A stretch of 64,000 nt of DNA from JAWKMZ01 sp041391965 (GCA_041391965.1 JAWKMZ010000003.1:423384-487383); one strand, 5' to 3'; counted from the first letter of the stretch, positions 1 to 8,485 are shown. The notes: generated by a model from the letters alone, not told the origin. Numbers and translations: made by a program.

Positions 1-92
1 CGAAGTGTCTGCATTTGACGCTGAATTGCTTCAGGGTATCTTTCAAAAACCAAATTAACTTCAGGATTCGTTTTTATTTGTAAGTTATTCAT
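1..92 (-). CDS. DUF1801 family protein, 5' end only
   Basis: Only the first 30 or so codons lie in the window; the gene runs off the left edge. The ATG is at 92 reading leftwards. The visible residues include NPEVNLVFERYPEAIQRQ followed by MQTLR, which matches the usual opening of DUF1801 (YdhG-like) proteins, where an acidic helix and a Tyr-Pro precede a helix ending in LR. The family is small, cytosolic and of unclear function. The assignment rests on this short stretch alone. Confidence 0.5.
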   Translation of the reverse strand, partial: MNNLQIKTNPEVNLVFERYPEAIQRQMQTL

Positions 93-160
93 TAATGAAA
101 CGGTATTTATAAAAATATCTAATTATAAATTGAACATTCAAAATACCATTAATTTAAAAC

Positions 161-187
161 ATAAAAAAGCCGCAAAATGCGGCTTCG
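161..187 (-). terminator. Rho-independent terminator of the CAP lipoprotein gene
   Basis: An eight-pair stem (AAGCCGCA with TGCGGCTT, three-base loop) is followed on the minus strand by six T residues. It lies 40 bases after the stop of the CAP lipoprotein gene. Confidence 0.8.
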
Positions 188-226
188 TTAAAATAACAAA
201 CTAATTATGTAAAAAACTTATTCAGA

Positions 227-721
227 CTAACGCTTAATAAAAATATTGGTAAAGTACCATTTACCTTCACTATTCTGTTCGGCTGACACATCAAAATCTG
301 TATAATCGCCTTCAATATTTTCTCTATGCCCTTCACTATTTAACCAAGCATTTACAACAGATTGTGCAGTGCTATACGCATAAGCAACATTTTCTGACAC
401 TGCAATTGCACCTGCATTTTGTTGCAAACTGGCTTTACGTTGAAAAAAGTTATCGTGGTTAACAGAATTAACTTCTACCATATAATCTGTATGTGTATAT
501 GCTACAGATTTGATAATATTTAGATTGTGCAATGGATTTAATCCCATCTCTATTCTATGATTGTTGATAAGCTCTAAAATTTCTATTTCAATAGTTTTAG
601 GCGCTGGAGCATTTAATAAAACAGATTCATCAATGCTATTACTTGGCATTTCTTCAGTTGAACATGAAAACGTTAACAAAGCCATCAAAGCCACAACAGG
701 CAAGTATAATGTTGGTTTCAT
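227..721 (-). CDS. CAP (SCP-like) domain lipoprotein
   Basis: A 164-residue exported lipoprotein. The start chosen is the Met at 721, because it gives a textbook SPII signal: a positively charged start, a hydrophobic run and the lipobox LTFS before Cys20. An upstream in-frame Met at 772 would bury the signal. Residues about 45-164 form a CAP/PR-1-like domain: the opening helix with NNHR, a His near THTDYM, the SENVA segment and the SEGHRENI segment supply the usual His/Glu/His cavity residues. Bacterial members are secreted or surface proteins of mostly unknown activity. It is a single gene with its own terminator. Confident in family, not in role. Confidence 0.88.
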   Translation of the reverse strand: MKPTLYLPVVALMALLTFSCSTEEMPSNSIDESVLLNAPAPKTIEIEILELINNHRIEMGLNPLHNLNIIKSVAYTHTDYMVEVNSVNHDNFFQRKASLQQNAGAIAVSENVAYAYSTAQSVVNAWLNSEGHRENIEGDYTDFDVSAEQNSEGKWYFTNIFIKR

Positions 722-874
722 AAGAGGGTTATTTAGATTTGGTAGGTCTAAAATAGCATCATATAAAATCAAACACTGTTAATAAAATGTTAAAATCGAT
801 TAAAAACACGCATTTTGTCGAAAATATATGTAAATCATCGATAAAATACACAAATGAAGTAAAAAAATTAGTTT

Positions 875-907
875 TATACCGATAAATAATTACACTTTAT
901 CGATATA
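875..907. repeat. Inverted repeat between CAP and pdxH genes
   Basis: TATACCGATAAA and TTTATCGATATA form a 12-base inverted repeat with one mismatch and a nine-base spacer. It lies 34 bases beyond the pdxH stop and upstream of the CAP gene, so it may be a weak transcript end for pdxH or an operator for the CAP gene. CGATAA-type motifs recur several times in this 170-base gap. No T-tract favours one direction. Confidence 0.4.
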
Positions 908-940
908 AGACTATTTAAAAAGATATGGTTTATAAAAACA

Positions 941-1588
941 TTATGGCGATAAGCGTTCCATTTTCCAATCAAAATCAGAATTTAAGCTATATCTAATTCT
1001 ATCGTGTAAACGGTTGGGACGACCTTGCCAAAATTCCATCTCAACTGGTTTCACAATAAAACCACCCCAAAATTCTGGTCTTGGTATTTCTTTACCTTCA
1101 TATTCGTGCTCCATTTCTTTTAATCGTTGCTCCAAAATTGTTCTATTTTCTACAACCTCACTTTGATGTGACACTAAAGCTCCTAATTGGCTTCCTCTGG
1201 GACGTGATTCAAAATAACCATCACTTAAATTGTGAGCAATTTTTTCAGCGGTTCCTTTTATGATAACTTGGCGCTCTGCTTCTTGCCAAAAAAAAGACAA
1301 ACATACGTTTGGATTTTTGGCTATAGCTTTCCCTTTTTCGCTTTCATAATTGGTATAAAATATAAATCCTTCATCTGTAAATTTTTTAAGGAGCACTACT
1401 CTACTTTTAGGAAAACCGTCTAATCCAAACGTGGAAACAGTCATAGCATTTGTTTCGCCTACATGGTAATTAGCTTCTACTTCATAAAACCATTTTTGGA
1501 ATAATTCTATTGGATTGTTGCTGATATTAGATTCTAAAAGTTCTTGCTTTTCATATGACTTTCTGTAATTACTTAAGTCTGTATTCAT
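941..1588 (-). CDS. pdxH: Pyridoxamine 5'-phosphate oxidase
   Basis: PdxH oxidises pyridoxine or pyridoxamine 5'-phosphate to pyridoxal 5'-phosphate with FMN and oxygen, the last step of vitamin B6 synthesis and salvage. The 215-residue length is standard. Visible family signatures are SRVVLLKKF (FMN contact) near residue 62, the FFWQEAERQVIIKG strand about 99-112, the SRPRGSQLGA segment about 128-137, and the C-terminal WQGRPNRLHDRI that closes the active site. It is a single gene with its own ATG. The downstream gap holds an inverted repeat that may end transcription. Confidence 0.96.
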   Translation of the reverse strand: MNTDLSNYRKSYEKQELLESNISNNPIELFQKWFYEVEANYHVGETNAMTVSTFGLDGFPKSRVVLLKKFTDEGFIFYTNYESEKGKAIAKNPNVCLSFFWQEAERQVIIKGTAEKIAHNLSDGYFESRPRGSQLGALVSHQSEVVENRTILEQRLKEMEHEYEGKEIPRPEFWGGFIVKPVEMEFWQGRPNRLHDRIRYSLNSDFDWKMERLSP

Positions 1589-1681
1589 TAGGTTGTTTTG
1601 ATTAATTTTATAAAAGGTTTTCTTTGTTTACATTTTTGAAACTGCCAAATTTCTTATAAATTTAGACAATTTTTCCCCAAA

Positions 1682-2095
1682 ATGAGATTTGAAGACAGTA
1701 AATATTTTAAGCTTATTACCCACAAAAAAGTTGAATTCCCGTTTGGCAATTTTTATATAGCAGACCATTTTTTGATTTCGGAATTGTATGAAGGTGTGCA
1801 TTTTGATTGGAGCAAAATAATTCAGGTTATTGATTATTTATACGATTATTATGGCTATCACAAAAAAATAGGATATGTTACAAACCGAGTCAATTCTTAC
1901 TCTATTGAACCACAGCTATGGATTCGGTTTTATGAAGAGTACAACTTTATAATTGCCACAGCTACAGTATCTTACAACAACTATAATTATGCAAACGCTT
2001 CTATTGAAAAGCTATTTACTAAAACAAGTTTAAAACGCTGTTCTAATTTGGATGAAGCCATTGAGTGGATTCAAAATCTTAAAGAATTTAAGTAA
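1682..2095 (+). CDS. Conserved hypothetical protein, possibly STAS-like
   Basis: A 137-residue soluble protein rich in aromatic residues (Tyr, Phe), with no signal peptide or membrane segment. The overall alternation of strands with a C-terminal helix containing LDEAIEWIQNL resembles the SpoIIAA/STAS-like small proteins common in flavobacteria, but I see no diagnostic motif. It ends two bases before the stop of the convergent rnz gene. The function is unknown. The ATG follows an AT-rich region with a weak TAAATTTA box. Confidence 0.7.
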   Translation: MRFEDSKYFKLITHKKVEFPFGNFYIADHFLISELYEGVHFDWSKIIQVIDYLYDYYGYHKKIGYVTNRVNSYSIEPQLWIRFYEEYNFIIATATVSYNNYNYANASIEKLFTKTSLKRCSNLDEAIEWIQNLKEFK

Positions 2096-2097
2096 TT

Positions 2098-3006
2098 TTA
2101 ATCAAAATTAAATATTTTACCATCATCAGCCAATTCAATATTTTTAAAAATGGGCTGTCCTTCTGTTTTAAAGTCGTTCAAATCAGCATATCGTGTAGAG
2201 AAATGTCCTAAAATTAAAGTTTTAACCTTAGCTTTTTTGGCAATAGTAGCCGCTTCCTTTGCTGTTGAATGCTTTGTTTTTGGAGCTAAATTGGCATGTT
2301 TTTCTAAAAATGTCGATTCGTGATACAATACATCAACACCTTTTATAATAGGGATAATTGTTTCATTATAGGCAGTATCACTGCAAAAGGCATAACTTTT
2401 TGGAGGATTGGCTGGTTTGGTAACCATCTTGTTTTTAATTAGTTCTCCTTTTTCATTGGTAACATCAAAGCCTTGTTTGAGCTTTCTGTAATAAGCCACA
2501 TCAATATCTGCATTCAAGACAGCATTCATATCTAATTTGCGTTCGCCTTCTTTTTCTTTAAACAAAAATCCGTTGGTGTACACACGATGATCTAAAGGAA
2601 TGGTATGTACTTCTACTTTTTCATCTTCATAAATCAATTCAGATGATTTTGATGTTAGCTCATGGAATATGAGTTGGTAATTGGTCCAAGAATCAGCCAA
2701 TTTCATTTGGAGTGTGATAACTTCTTTTAAACCTTTTGGACAATAAATATGCAAATCAGTTTCTCTTGTCAATAAACGAAATGTAGAAATTAAACCAACC
2801 AAGCCAAAAAAATGATCACCATGTAAATGCGAAATAAAAATATGCTTGATACGTGCAAATTTTATTTTATTTCGGCGCAACTCAACTTGTGTGCCTTCAC
2901 CACAATCAATCAAAAACATATGATTGCTAATTTCTAAAACTTGTGACGTCGGATTGGTGTCAGTACGAGGTGTTGCGCTATAACAACCTAATATGGTCAA
3001 TTTCAT
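2098..3006 (-). CDS. rnz: Ribonuclease Z
   Basis: A 302-residue metallo-beta-lactamase-fold endonuclease that trims tRNA 3' ends. The zinc motif HLHGDH is at residues 60-65 (His60, His62, Asp64, His65). Further ligands are visible in CSDTAYN (about 210), HEST and GHFSTRY near the C terminus. The family N terminus MKLTILG is intact and the length matches the dimeric short form. It is the last gene of the pyrR-pyrB-STAS-rnz run, 31 bases after the previous stop. Confidence 0.96.
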   Translation of the reverse strand: MKLTILGCYSATPRTDTNPTSQVLEISNHMFLIDCGEGTQVELRRNKIKFARIKHIFISHLHGDHFFGLVGLISTFRLLTRETDLHIYCPKGLKEVITLQMKLADSWTNYQLIFHELTSKSSELIYEDEKVEVHTIPLDHRVYTNGFLFKEKEGERKLDMNAVLNADIDVAYYRKLKQGFDVTNEKGELIKNKMVTKPANPPKSYAFCSDTAYNETIIPIIKGVDVLYHESTFLEKHANLAPKTKHSTAKEAATIAKKAKVKTLILGHFSTRYADLNDFKTEGQPIFKNIELADDGKIFNFD

Positions 3007-3037
3007 TTACTCTTGCATTTTTTTGGAAGTGCTAATT

Positions 3038-3370
3038 TTAAAACCCCAAATCGCGTTCCATGTCTTCCATTTCAATAATATCATAAGCTTCTTTAAGTGT
3101 CGGAACAACTAAAATTTCATCAGGCATTTCATCTAAATTTGCTTTATCTGTTACAATAACAAATGAATGTTTAGCACGACGATGTGTGTTTGAAATTTCG
3201 AGAAATTCAATGATATTTTGTAAAGTTACCTTATTTAAACTTGATAAATTGATGATAACGTTATCATTTTTAAACTTTGGGTAAATGGCTTGCAATTTTT
3301 TTACCAACTCAATAATGGTACTTTTTTCTTGAGTTATAATAGTTATGTTGTCATGTTTATCAATAATCAT
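3038..3370 (-). CDS. STAS-like conserved protein beside rnz
   Basis: A 110-residue cytosolic protein. The alternating beta-alpha pattern (strand NVIINLSSL, helix TLQNIIEFLEISN, strand SFVIVTD, helix TLKEAYDIIEMEDME) resembles a STAS or anti-anti-sigma-type fold. I see no partner kinase nearby. Flavobacterial genomes usually carry this gene directly upstream of rnz, and it is sometimes mislabelled ribonuclease Z by neighbourhood; it has no metallo-hydrolase residues. It starts four bases after the pyrB stop, so translation is probably coupled. Confidence 0.75.
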   Translation of the reverse strand: MIIDKHDNITIITQEKSTIIELVKKLQAIYPKFKNDNVIINLSSLNKVTLQNIIEFLEISNTHRRAKHSFVIVTDKANLDEMPDEILVVPTLKEAYDIIEMEDMERDLGF

Positions 3371-3374
3371 ATTC

Positions 3375-4304
3375 TTAATGTTTTATTTTGGACGCTAATA
3401 AATAAATTACTGCCATTCTAATTGCTACGCCATTTTGCACCTGATCTAAAATGATAGCTTGCTTAGAGTCAGCAACATCACTCGTAATTTCCACACCACG
3501 ATTAATGGGTCCTGGATGCATAATGGTAATTTCCTTATTTAAAGAATCTAACAAGGCTTTATTAACACCATATTGCTGTGTATATTCTCTGGTTGACGGA
3601 AAATAACTTATGTCCATACGCTCATTTTGAACACGCAACATATTGGCTACATCACACCATTCTAAGGCTTTTTTGAGGTTAGTTTCTACTTTGACACCCA
3701 ATTTATCAATGTATTTTGGCAATAAAGTTTTTGGACCACAAACCATCACATGAGCACCTTGTAATTGCAGTGCATAAATATTAGATAAGGCTACTCGACT
3801 GTGCAAAATATCGCCAACAATGACTACTTTTTTTCCTTTAACACTGCCTAAACGTTCTCGTATCGAATAACTATCTAACATAGCTTGTGTTGGATGTTCA
3901 TGTGCTCCATCACCAGCATTAATAATACTTGCATTGACATGTTGCGATAAAAATACACTTGCTCCAGGATTAGGATGACGCATTACAACCATATCTACTT
4001 TCATAGATAAAATATTGTTAACGGTATCTATTAAAGTTTCTCCTTTTTTTACTGACGATTGTGATGCTGAAAAGTTAATAACATCTGCAGACAAACGTTT
4101 TTCGGCCAATTCAAAAGAGAGTTTGGTACGTGTGGAGTTTTCAAAAAACAAATTGGCAATAGTAATATCTCTAAGCGAAGGTACTTTTTTAATAGGTCTG
4201 TTGATGACTTCTTTAAAATGGTCAGCTGTTTCAAAAATTAGCTGAATATCTTGTTTGTTAAGATATTTAATACCTAATAAGTGGTTAACACTTAGTTCGC
4301 TCAT
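3375..4304 (-). CDS. pyrB: Aspartate carbamoyltransferase catalytic subunit
   Basis: PyrB condenses carbamoyl phosphate with aspartate in the first committed step of pyrimidine synthesis. The carbamoyl-phosphate loop FENSTRT is at residues 54-60, the HPTQ motif lies near 137, and the C-terminal MHPGPINRGVEI segment is present. The 309-residue length is normal. No pyrI regulatory subunit lies nearby. It follows pyrR by 115 bases on the same strand, and that gap holds a seven-pair hairpin with no T-tract, so the two are probably one transcript with possible attenuation or processing between them. Confidence 0.96.
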   Translation of the reverse strand: MSELSVNHLLGIKYLNKQDIQLIFETADHFKEVINRPIKKVPSLRDITIANLFFENSTRTKLSFELAEKRLSADVINFSASQSSVKKGETLIDTVNNILSMKVDMVVMRHPNPGASVFLSQHVNASIINAGDGAHEHPTQAMLDSYSIRERLGSVKGKKVVIVGDILHSRVALSNIYALQLQGAHVMVCGPKTLLPKYIDKLGVKVETNLKKALEWCDVANMLRVQNERMDISYFPSTREYTQQYGVNKALLDSLNKEITIMHPGPINRGVEITSDVADSKQAIILDQVQNGVAIRMAVIYLLASKIKH

Positions 4305-4352
4305 TTTTACTATTGTTTATTTTCTGTTTTTATTATTTATTCTTACACATTA

Positions 4353-4370
4353 GAAGGCAGTTTTGCCTTC
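4353..4370 (-). promoter_or_regulatory. Hairpin between pyrR and pyrB
   Basis: GAAGGCA and TGCCTTC pair perfectly around a four-base loop in the pyrR-pyrB gap. No poly-U tract follows on the minus strand, so it does not look like a full terminator. It may stabilise or process the pyrR-pyrB mRNA. Confidence 0.45.
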
Positions 4371-4419
4371 ATTTAGCAACATGACCTGACACAAGACTTC
4401 ATAAAATTATTTGTAACTG

Positions 4420-4962
4420 TTATTCGTTTTTAATTAAATACACGGCATCTTCGCCTTCATTTTCTTTCCAGTTTACTTTTACTTTTTCTTTGTTTATTGC
4501 ATCTACTTGTCTGCCTCTATAATCTGGCTGAATTGGTAAATGTCTACTAAATCGTCTATCAATTAAAGTTAATAATTCTATTTCATTGGGTCTTCCAAAG
4601 GATTGTATGGCTGTTAATGCGGAACGAATACTTCGTCCTGTATAAAGCACATCATCAATAAACACAATATTTTTATCTTCTACCAAAAAGTTGATTTCTG
4701 TCGTATTGGCTTCTAATGGTTTTTCGCCTCGTCTAAAATCGTCTCTAAAAAAGGTGATGTCTAAATGACCTAATTGGATGTTTTTAATTTTGTAATCGTT
4801 TTTCAGCATTTGCGCCAAACGATTAGCAAGGTATTTACCTCGAGGTTGAATACCAATCAAAACCGTATTTGTAAAATCGTTATGTTTTTCAATAAGTTGA
4901 CAAGCCAATCGATGAAGAATGATGTTTACCTCTTTTGCATTAAGTAACACTTTTTGACTCAT
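4420..4962 (-). CDS. pyrR: PyrR: pyrimidine regulator / uracil phosphoribosyltransferase
   Basis: A 180-residue PRTase-fold protein. The PRPP-binding motif is at about residues 100-112 (VFIDDVLYTGR), preceded by the family segment RGEKPL and followed by DRRFSRHLPIQPDYRGRQVD, which are PyrR hallmarks. In Bacillus PyrR binds pyr mRNA and also has uracil phosphoribosyltransferase activity. Whether the flavobacterial protein regulates RNA is not shown here; I do not recognise the Bacillus binding loop in the leader. A good TATCTTTG box lies 26-33 bases upstream of the ATG. Confidence 0.95.
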   Translation of the reverse strand: MSQKVLLNAKEVNIILHRLACQLIEKHNDFTNTVLIGIQPRGKYLANRLAQMLKNDYKIKNIQLGHLDITFFRDDFRRGEKPLEANTTEINFLVEDKNIVFIDDVLYTGRSIRSALTAIQSFGRPNEIELLTLIDRRFSRHLPIQPDYRGRQVDAINKEKVKVNWKENEGEDAVYLIKNE

Positions 4963-4969
4963 ATTGTTT

Positions 4970-4983
4970 CCAAACGTATTTGG
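4970..4983 (-). promoter_or_regulatory. Short leader hairpin before pyrR
   Basis: On the transcript, CCAAA and UUUGG pair around a UACG tetraloop eight bases before the pyrR start codon. The position, between the predicted transcription start and the start codon, would let it influence ribosome access. The stem is only five pairs. Confidence 0.4.
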
Positions 4984-4987
4984 TAAG

Positions 4988-4995
4988 CAAAGATA
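4988..4995 (-). promoter_or_regulatory. Bacteroidota -7 box for pyrR
   Basis: TATCTTTG matches the Bacteroidota -7 consensus TAnnTTTG exactly on the minus strand, 26-33 bases before the pyrR ATG. I see no clear TTG at the -33 distance, so this is a half-supported promoter. Confidence 0.5.
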
Positions 4996-5040
4996 ATGTA
5001 AAATTTGAATGATGCCTATACTGTTATATAAAAAACAAAA

Positions 5041-5062
5041 AGGGAGCAGTCATTTGCTCTTT
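5041..5062. terminator. Possible second hairpin terminator between rpsA and pyrR
   Basis: AGGGAGCA pairs with TGCTCTTT (two G-U pairs in plus sense) around a six-base loop, followed by T residues. On the minus strand, the sense of the flanking genes, only GAGCA/TGCTC plus a T-rich tail remains. It may be a backup terminator for rpsA. Confidence 0.35.
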
Positions 5063-5114
5063 TTTGTTACTAAAATTGAAAACAAATTTATTCTTTAACT
5101 AACATAAAACAACA

Positions 5115-5144
5115 CAAAAAAAGCCTCTCATTGCTGAGAGACTT
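5115..5144 (-). terminator. Terminator of rpsA
   Basis: On the minus strand AAGTCTCTCA and TGAGAGGCTT pair with one mismatch around a short loop and are followed by seven T residues. It sits 27 bases beyond the rpsA stop codon. Confidence 0.75.
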
Positions 5145-5170
5145 TAATTTATGAATGTTAGAAAAAATTA

Positions 5171-7030
5171 TTATTTCTTTCCGTCCATTTTATCTTTAAG
5201 AGCTTGTAAAGCATCATTAGCATCTCCTAAGGTTGGTTTTGCTTCTGCTGCTGTAGCTTCAGCTTTAGCAACTGCTGCTTTTACATTAGCTATTTCTTCT
5301 TCTTTAAAAATGGCTGTATGAGAAGCGACAACTCGTTTAAATTCTTTGTTGAACTCAATAATTTTGAATTCAGCAGTGTCGCCTTTTTTCAATTTTTTAC
5401 CATCTTCTTTTTCCAAATGACGTGAAGGTACAAATGCAACGATGTCTTCGTTAAATTCAACTGTAGCGCCTTTGTCAACTAATTCAGAAATTTCAGCAGT
5501 ATGAACTGTACCTAAAGCAAATTCAGTTTCGTATTTGTCCCAAGGATTATCTGTAGTTTGTTTGTGACCTAAACTTAATTTACGTCCTTCTACATCTAAT
5601 TCTAAAACAACTACATCTAAAGTGTCTCCTACGTTACAAAACTCACTTGGATGTTTGATTTTTTTAGTCCAAGACAAATCTGAGATATAAATCAACCCAT
5701 CAATACCTTCTTCTAATTCAACAAACACACCAAAGTTTGTAAAGTTACGTACAATACCTTTATGCTTAGAACCTACTGGGTATTTTCCTGTAATGTCAGT
5801 CCATGGATCTGGAGTTAATTGTTTGATGCCTAATGACATTTTACGATCTTCTCTATCAAGGGTTAAGATAACTGCTTCAATCTCATCACCTACAGATACA
5901 AAATCTTGAGCAGAACGCAAATGGGTTGACCAAGACATTTCACTTACGTGAACTAAGCCTTCAACGCCATCAGCTACTTCAATAAATGCACCATAATCAG
6001 CAATTACAACTACTTTTCCTTTTACTTTATCTCCAACTTTTACGTCTTCAGCCAATGCTTCCCAAGGATGTTTGCTTAATTGTTTTAAACCTAATTGAAT
6101 ACGTGATTTATCTTCATCAAAATCAAGAATAACAACGTTTAATTTTTGGTCTAATTCAACAATTTCATTTGGATGGTTGATACGTGACCAAGAAAGGTCT
6201 GTAATGTGAATCAATCCATCAACACCACCTAAATCAATAAAGACACCATAAGAGGTAATGTTTTTAACAACACCTTCTAATACTTGTCCTTTTTCTAATT
6301 GACCAATGATTTCTTTTTTCTGTTCTTCAATATCGGCTTCAATTAAAGCTTTATGAGAGACTACTATGTTTTTAAATTCATGATTAATTTTAACCACTTT
6401 AAATTCCATAGTTTTATTAACGTATTGATCGTAATCTCTAATTGGTTTTACGTCAATTTGAGAACCTGGTAAGAATGCTTCAATACCAAACACGTCAACA
6501 ATCATACCTCCTTTAGTTCTGCATTTTACAAAACCGTTAACAATTTCGCCAGTATCGTGAGCGTTATTAACTCTGTCCCAAGCTTTAATAACTCTTGCTT
6601 TTCTGTGAGATAATACTAATTGACCATTAGCATCTTCACGTATATCAATTAATACTTCTACTTTATCACCAACTTTTAAATTTGGATTGTAACGAAACTC
6701 ATTAAGTGAAATAACACCTTCAGATTTTGCGTTAATATCAATAATAGCATCACGATCAGTGATATGTACAACCACACCTTCTACAACTTCATCGTTTAAT
6801 GTGTCTACAAAATTTTCGGATACTAATTTTTCGAATTCTTCAAGTTTCTTTTCGTCAACTTGCTCAATACCTTCTTGATAATTGTGCCAATTGAACTCTT
6901 TTAAGAATTTTTCTGGGTTTGCTTGAGCTTCAGATACTTTTGGAGCTTCAACGGTTGCAGCTGCAGTTTCAACTACTTCATTTGCATCAGTAGCTACTAC
7001 TTCTGCTTGATTTGTTTCTTTTTCAGACAT
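5171..7030 (-). CDS. rpsA: 30S ribosomal protein S1
   Basis: A 619-residue protein with six S1/OB RNA-binding repeats, starting near residues 80, 162, 249, 334, 421 and 508. The four central repeats are the most regular, each with a GVF/GAF-I-L core and a GLIHITDLSW-type end. The N-terminal 75 residues and the last 50 (Ala/Lys-rich) are low complexity, as usual in Bacteroidota S1. S1 helps the 30S subunit capture mRNA, which matters in this phylum because Shine-Dalgarno sequences are weak. The gene has a strong promoter and a leader of about 115 bases that may autoregulate it. Confidence 0.96.
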   Translation of the reverse strand: MSEKETNQAEVVATDANEVVETAAATVEAPKVSEAQANPEKFLKEFNWHNYQEGIEQVDEKKLEEFEKLVSENFVDTLNDEVVEGVVVHITDRDAIIDINAKSEGVISLNEFRYNPNLKVGDKVEVLIDIREDANGQLVLSHRKARVIKAWDRVNNAHDTGEIVNGFVKCRTKGGMIVDVFGIEAFLPGSQIDVKPIRDYDQYVNKTMEFKVVKINHEFKNIVVSHKALIEADIEEQKKEIIGQLEKGQVLEGVVKNITSYGVFIDLGGVDGLIHITDLSWSRINHPNEIVELDQKLNVVILDFDEDKSRIQLGLKQLSKHPWEALAEDVKVGDKVKGKVVVIADYGAFIEVADGVEGLVHVSEMSWSTHLRSAQDFVSVGDEIEAVILTLDREDRKMSLGIKQLTPDPWTDITGKYPVGSKHKGIVRNFTNFGVFVELEEGIDGLIYISDLSWTKKIKHPSEFCNVGDTLDVVVLELDVEGRKLSLGHKQTTDNPWDKYETEFALGTVHTAEISELVDKGATVEFNEDIVAFVPSRHLEKEDGKKLKKGDTAEFKIIEFNKEFKRVVASHTAIFKEEEIANVKAAVAKAEATAAEAKPTLGDANDALQALKDKMDGKK

Positions 7031-7146
7031 ATGCTGAATATTAATTTGTATTCTGAGTGTTTTTTGGAAGTTGAAGCAACAAACACACAGAAGTGTTATT
7101 GTTTTTTATATTTCATTTCCTTTCTCTTCCAAGGTGTCGCTAAAAG
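7031..7146 (-). promoter_or_regulatory. Structured rpsA leader with mini-ORF
   Basis: From the predicted start near 7146 to the ATG the leader is about 115 bases. Bases 7126-7132 pair with 7064-7070 (UUGGAAG with CUUCCAA), enclosing a second hairpin (7093-7097 with 7082-7086). A six-codon reading frame with a purine-rich run before it occupies 7116-7096 inside the outer stem. This looks like a site for translational feedback by S1, as known for rpsA in other bacteria, but the mechanism here is inference. Confidence 0.45.
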
Positions 7147-7151
7147 GAGTG

Positions 7152-7183
7152 CAAAAATACAACTAAATTCTTTGATTTCCAAA
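7152..7183 (-). promoter_or_regulatory. rpsA promoter
   Basis: On the minus strand TTTG (7183-7180), a 20-base spacer and TATTTTTG (7159-7152) match both halves of the Bacteroidota housekeeping promoter. The predicted start is near 7146. Confidence 0.8.
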
Positions 7184-7310
7184 TAATTCAAAAGACTCTT
7201 CTTTATTAAAATCATCTCCTTTTATTTTGTTAAAAACTGATGCGTTAAATATTGGGTTTATGGCATATAAATTGATATATTAGAGTGTTATTAATTAAAA
7301 AATATTCATT

Positions 7311-7688
7311 ATGGTAAAAGCAAAATATCAAGATGTTTTAGACTTAGGACAAGCACTAAACATTCAGGATGGAGATGTCAAAGAAGAAAACGGCATTTTA
7401 AAAATTAAAGGAACTGCAAAAACACAGTACGAAAAAAATATACTTTGGGACAAAATAAAGGCAATTGGTGGTGACAACCCTTCTGATATTGCTGCTGACA
7501 TTAAGGTTGCTGACACTTCGGTTTACGCAAGACACATTGTAAAACCTGGTGAAACTTTAGGTAAAATTGCCAAACATTATTATGGTGATGCCATGAAGTA
7601 CAAGCAAATTTTTTCAGCAAACACTGATGTTTTAAAGAATCCAGATTTAATTCATCCTAATCAAGAATTGATTATTCCAAATTTATAA
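7311..7688 (+). CDS. BON and LysM domain protein (YgaU/Kbp-like)
   Basis: A 125-residue cytosolic protein with no signal peptide. Residues about 10-65 form a BON-like domain; residues about 73-122 form a LysM domain (RHIVKPGETL opening, IYG-like core, LIHPNQELIIP ending). The architecture matches E. coli Kbp/YgaU, a potassium-binding protein, and similar small proteins are widespread in Bacteroidota. Potassium binding here is transfer by homology only. It is a single gene with its own terminator directly downstream. Confidence 0.88.
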   Translation: MVKAKYQDVLDLGQALNIQDGDVKEENGILKIKGTAKTQYEKNILWDKIKAIGGDNPSDIAADIKVADTSVYARHIVKPGETLGKIAKHYYGDAMKYKQIFSANTDVLKNPDLIHPNQELIIPNL

Positions 7689-7734
7689 GCATTATTGATT
7701 TAGATTTTAAAATCTAAAAATAAAACTTCTATTT

Positions 7735-7759
7735 AAAAGCAACTTTCGGGTTGCTTTTT
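7735..7759 (+). terminator. Terminator of the LysM gene
   Basis: AAAAGCAAC and GTTGCTTTT pair over nine bases around a six-base loop and run into a T-rich tail, 46 bases beyond the stop. Confidence 0.8.
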
Positions 7760-7838
7760 ATTTTCATTTTTTTTTGATGACATTTTTTTAGCTTAACGAT
7801 GGTAATAAACTCAATACAAATTTTTAAAACTTACTATT

Positions 7839-8447
7839 ATGAAACATTTAAAATTTATTATGATTGCCATTTTCATAGCAACAACTGCTTCCTGCAGTAA
7901 AGATGATTCTGATAAGCAGCCTAAAGACATTAATCAATTAGTTGAAAACTTTGTGACTCCAAGCCTTAAGACGTCTCTTGAACAACTTGGGTTTAACTTT
8001 AATGATGGTGTAGATCAGCCAGATATTTCTGGTACCTTTTTCTATTCAACACACGTGTTGCAAGCTACAAACATAGAAGATGATGATCCTATAGGTACTG
8101 AATTTGTAACGAGCACCTTTACATTTTCAAATTTAAACCCAGAAAATAGGACATTTTCATTTTCAGGTATGGATGGTGGAGGTGCATCGTTTGGAAATGC
8201 AACAGATACTTTCTATTCAGGAACAGGAAATAAGTTTTCAGCTTATGTTAAATTTACAGTCACTTCTGATGGAGAGACTGCAATTGCTTTACTTGCTATA
8301 TCAGGAACTATTAGTGAAAGTGGTATTTTAGATGCACAAGATGCTATTCTTATGCTTGATAATATGGGAAATCCAACAAATTCATTTATTGAAAATGGCA
8401 AAGGACGTTTATTTATAGATGGAGACGGAACTGCTGAAAGGCTCTAA
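7839..8447 (+). CDS. Hypothetical lipoprotein
   Basis: A 202-residue exported lipoprotein: positively charged start, hydrophobic stretch 5-15 and lipobox TTAS before Cys19, followed by the SKDD outer-membrane-type spacer common in Bacteroidota. The mature part is predicted beta-rich with Gly/Ser/Thr strands and carries no motif I recognise. It converges on cmk across a 38-base gap with no clear shared terminator. The role is unknown. Confidence 0.75.
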   Translation: MKHLKFIMIAIFIATTASCSKDDSDKQPKDINQLVENFVTPSLKTSLEQLGFNFNDGVDQPDISGTFFYSTHVLQATNIEDDDPIGTEFVTSTFTFSNLNPENRTFSFSGMDGGGASFGNATDTFYSGTGNKFSAYVKFTVTSDGETAIALLAISGTISESGILDAQDAILMLDNMGNPTNSFIENGKGRLFIDGDGTAERL

Positions 8448-8485
8448 AACATCATCCTATAAAATAAAAGATGCATTAAAAACGC

